Below, one piece after another: positions 22,243-23,245 of a stretch of 23,245 nucleotides of DNA (positions are counted from its first letter, which is position 1; each line of letters starts with the position of its first letter). The DNA is from an uncultured Mycoplasma sp. (GTDB lineage: Bacteria > Bacillota_I > Bacilli_A > RF39 > UBA660), in the NCBI GenBank assembly GCA_947565485.1, contig CANOGG010000001.1, positions 1 through 23,245 on the forward strand, read 5' to 3'. Made by a program: the position numbers and the translations under genes. Below the pieces are notes generated by a model that was not told the origin of the DNA, made no database searches, and saw only the letters and a program-made list of their open reading frames with translations.

Positions 22243-23214
22243 ATGAATATAATAGTAAATCCACCCACTTTAAAAACCAATATAAATAATTTGGAAAATA
22301 TTAGCAAATATTATGAAAATAAAAAAACTACTTTCTCGTCTCCCTCATTTAATGCTTCTGGCAATCTTTCTCACTATTTATCACAAATATCTAACCATTA
22401 TCAAGCCATATCATCTAATATAAAAAATATTTGTGAATTTCTAAATGATTATAATAATGATATTGAGGGCATAGAAAGAAAATTAAGTGGCTATGGCGGA
22501 ACTGTAAAAGAACCGGGAACTAATGTCCTAGTTAATAAATGTAGCAATATTTTAAAAAATAATAATTTAAATAATGAGCTTCTATTTAAGGTTACTCATA
22601 TTTCTAACTCTCCAAGTAATCCCACGAAAGAGATAAACGTAAATAAAAATCCTTTACTGAGTGCGGGCGCAACCGTTGCTGTCTGTGGTCTATCACTCCT
22701 TGAGGGTCTAATCAATACCGGAGAAACTCTCGTCGATGGCCTAAATACACTGGAAAATTACTTAAATAAAGGCATGGGTAAAGTATGTAATATTTTAAAT
22801 TTAACTGAACAAGAAAAATATTTCCAAACCGAGTATAAAAACTTATCTGAAAAAATAGCTCGCGATACTTCTAAAGATATCTATAATAATCTTATCGAAA
22901 AACTAGGTTTAAATAAATATGCAAATCCAGATAGCTTAGCAGCGAGTACTTTTTCAGCAATCGGAAATATTGGCGGAATAATAGGTCTAACTCTTCTAAC
23001 CGGAGGTGCTGCTGGAGCAATATTTGGTGAAGCAACTGGTGCGGCAGTAGTTGCCACCGAAGTAGCAAATGGTGCCATAATGGCCACATCAAATATGGGA
23101 AGCGAAACCGAGAGGGCTCTTTTAAATGGTGCCAGTATGGAAGAAGCTAGTTTCATCGGTCTTGGCAGTGGCCTAATTGGAGCTCTAACTGCTCACCACC
23201 GGACACTTTTTTAA
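22243..23214 (+). CDS. WXG/LXG-like exported protein, 3' end probably cut by an insertion
   Basis: The start is best at ATG 22243 (MNIIVNPPTL), with GGAAAG nine bases upstream; ATG 22234 is too close to that site. Residues 1-90 form a helical pair of the WXG100/LXG kind (NNLENISKYYENKKTTF..., ISNHYQAISSNIKNICEFLN), seen on type VII-secreted proteins. A linker and a long hydrophobic Gly/Ala-rich segment follow (SAIGNIGGIIGLTLLTGGAA, AAVVATEVANGAIMATSNMG), like the pre-toxin or membrane part of polymorphic toxins. The frame ends oddly with LIGALTAHHRTLF: from about 23191 the sequence stops looking like this protein, and the stop lies in what appears to be the end of an IS. A longer C-terminal domain was probably lost or displaced. 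No type VII machinery is in the window. Confidence 0.65.
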   Translation: MNIIVNPPTLKTNINNLENISKYYENKKTTFSSPSFNASGNLSHYLSQISNHYQAISSNIKNICEFLNDYNNDIEGIERKLSGYGGTVKEPGTNVLVNKCSNILKNNNLNNELLFKVTHISNSPSNPTKEINVNKNPLLSAGATVAVCGLSLLEGLINTGETLVDGLNTLENYLNKGMGKVCNILNLTEQEKYFQTEYKNLSEKIARDTSKDIYNNLIEKLGLNKYANPDSLAASTFSAIGNIGGIIGLTLLTGGAAGAIFGEATGAAVVATEVANGAIMATSNMGSETERALLNGASMEEASFIGLGSGLIGALTAHHRTLF

Positions 23215-23245
23215 ATCATTCCTTCTAGTGCTGTTGTACCATTTT
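23191..23245 (-). mobile_element. Probable insertion-sequence end with transposase C-terminal tail, partial
   Basis: Read from the window edge, the minus-strand frame gives NGTTALEGMI and a TAA stop at 23211-23213, then AAAAAAGTGTCCGG just outside it. A reading frame that stops about ten bases before a GTGTCCGG motif looks like the right end of an IS, with its terminal repeat lying over the 3' end of the WXG-like gene. Only about 55 bases are visible, so no IS family is assigned. Confidence 0.4.

Noticed and set aside
1..23245. CRISPR arrays, rRNA genes, riboswitches and T-boxes
   Set aside because: I looked for regularly spaced repeats, rRNA signatures, and conserved leader motifs before the biosynthetic genes and saw none. 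The only sizeable direct repeat is the two-copy unit at 10621 and 10961.

Overview
This is an AT-rich, gene-dense stretch of chromosome from a low-GC Firmicutes bacterium. Proteins such as ClpB, MiaB, MscL, UppP and DeoD, sigma-A style promoters (TTGACA-17-TATAAT) and a CIRCE heat-shock operator support this. TGA is used as a normal stop, so this is not a code-4 Mycoplasma. However, ClpB lacks its N-domain and is under CIRCE control, as in Mollicutes, and DnaD, SipW-type surface proteins and short enolase, MiaA and CCA enzymes are present. I infer an uncultured gut-type lineage near the Bacilli/Mollicutes border (RF39/Erysipelotrichales-like). No taxonomic search was possible.

Layout. (1) 1-1430: the 3' part of tRNA-Lys(TTT) with its terminator, then a regulator-rich gap with two small XRE proteins and one XRE gene without a usable start codon. 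(2) 1530-3091, minus strand: a divergent alanine-racemase-fold protein that lacks both catalytic residues, and an unrecognised 154-residue protein. (3) 3250-5340: enolase and purine nucleoside phosphorylase, ending at a terminator. (4) 5488-8307: a tightly coupled GNAT / membrane-anchored unknown / 12-TM transporter operon. (5) 8343-10584: clpB under a CIRCE promoter. (6) 10621-11086: a probable type I toxin-antitoxin locus. It has a 27-residue hydrophobic peptide and two copies of a small antisense-type RNA gene on the minus strand, one with strong similarity to the toxin's own ribosome-binding region. (7) 11192-13833: an HD-domain protein, a convergent ribbon-helix-helix regulator, a large exported surface protein, and a small protein resembling an Rpn C-terminal tail. 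(8) 13855-17028: uppP (minus), then a small membrane protein, a DUF3603-like protein and miaB. (9) 17095-22190: an exported SipW-type protein, mscL, miaA, an ABC-type ATPase, the CCA-adding enzyme, a frameshifted dnaD and nth. (10) 22243-23245: a WXG/LXG-like exported protein whose 3' end looks cut by an insertion sequence; the tail of that element's transposase runs off the window on the minus strand.

How it fits together. Most of the window is housekeeping: glycolysis, nucleoside salvage, tRNA maturation (miaB, miaA, cca), cell-wall lipid recycling, base-excision repair and protein quality control. The accessory islands sit between these blocks: next to the tRNA, between clpB and the HD gene, around the RHH regulator and surface protein, and at the right edge. 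The most interesting structures are the type I toxin-antitoxin locus, the catalytically stripped racemase fold, the broken dnaD and the mosaic surface protein.
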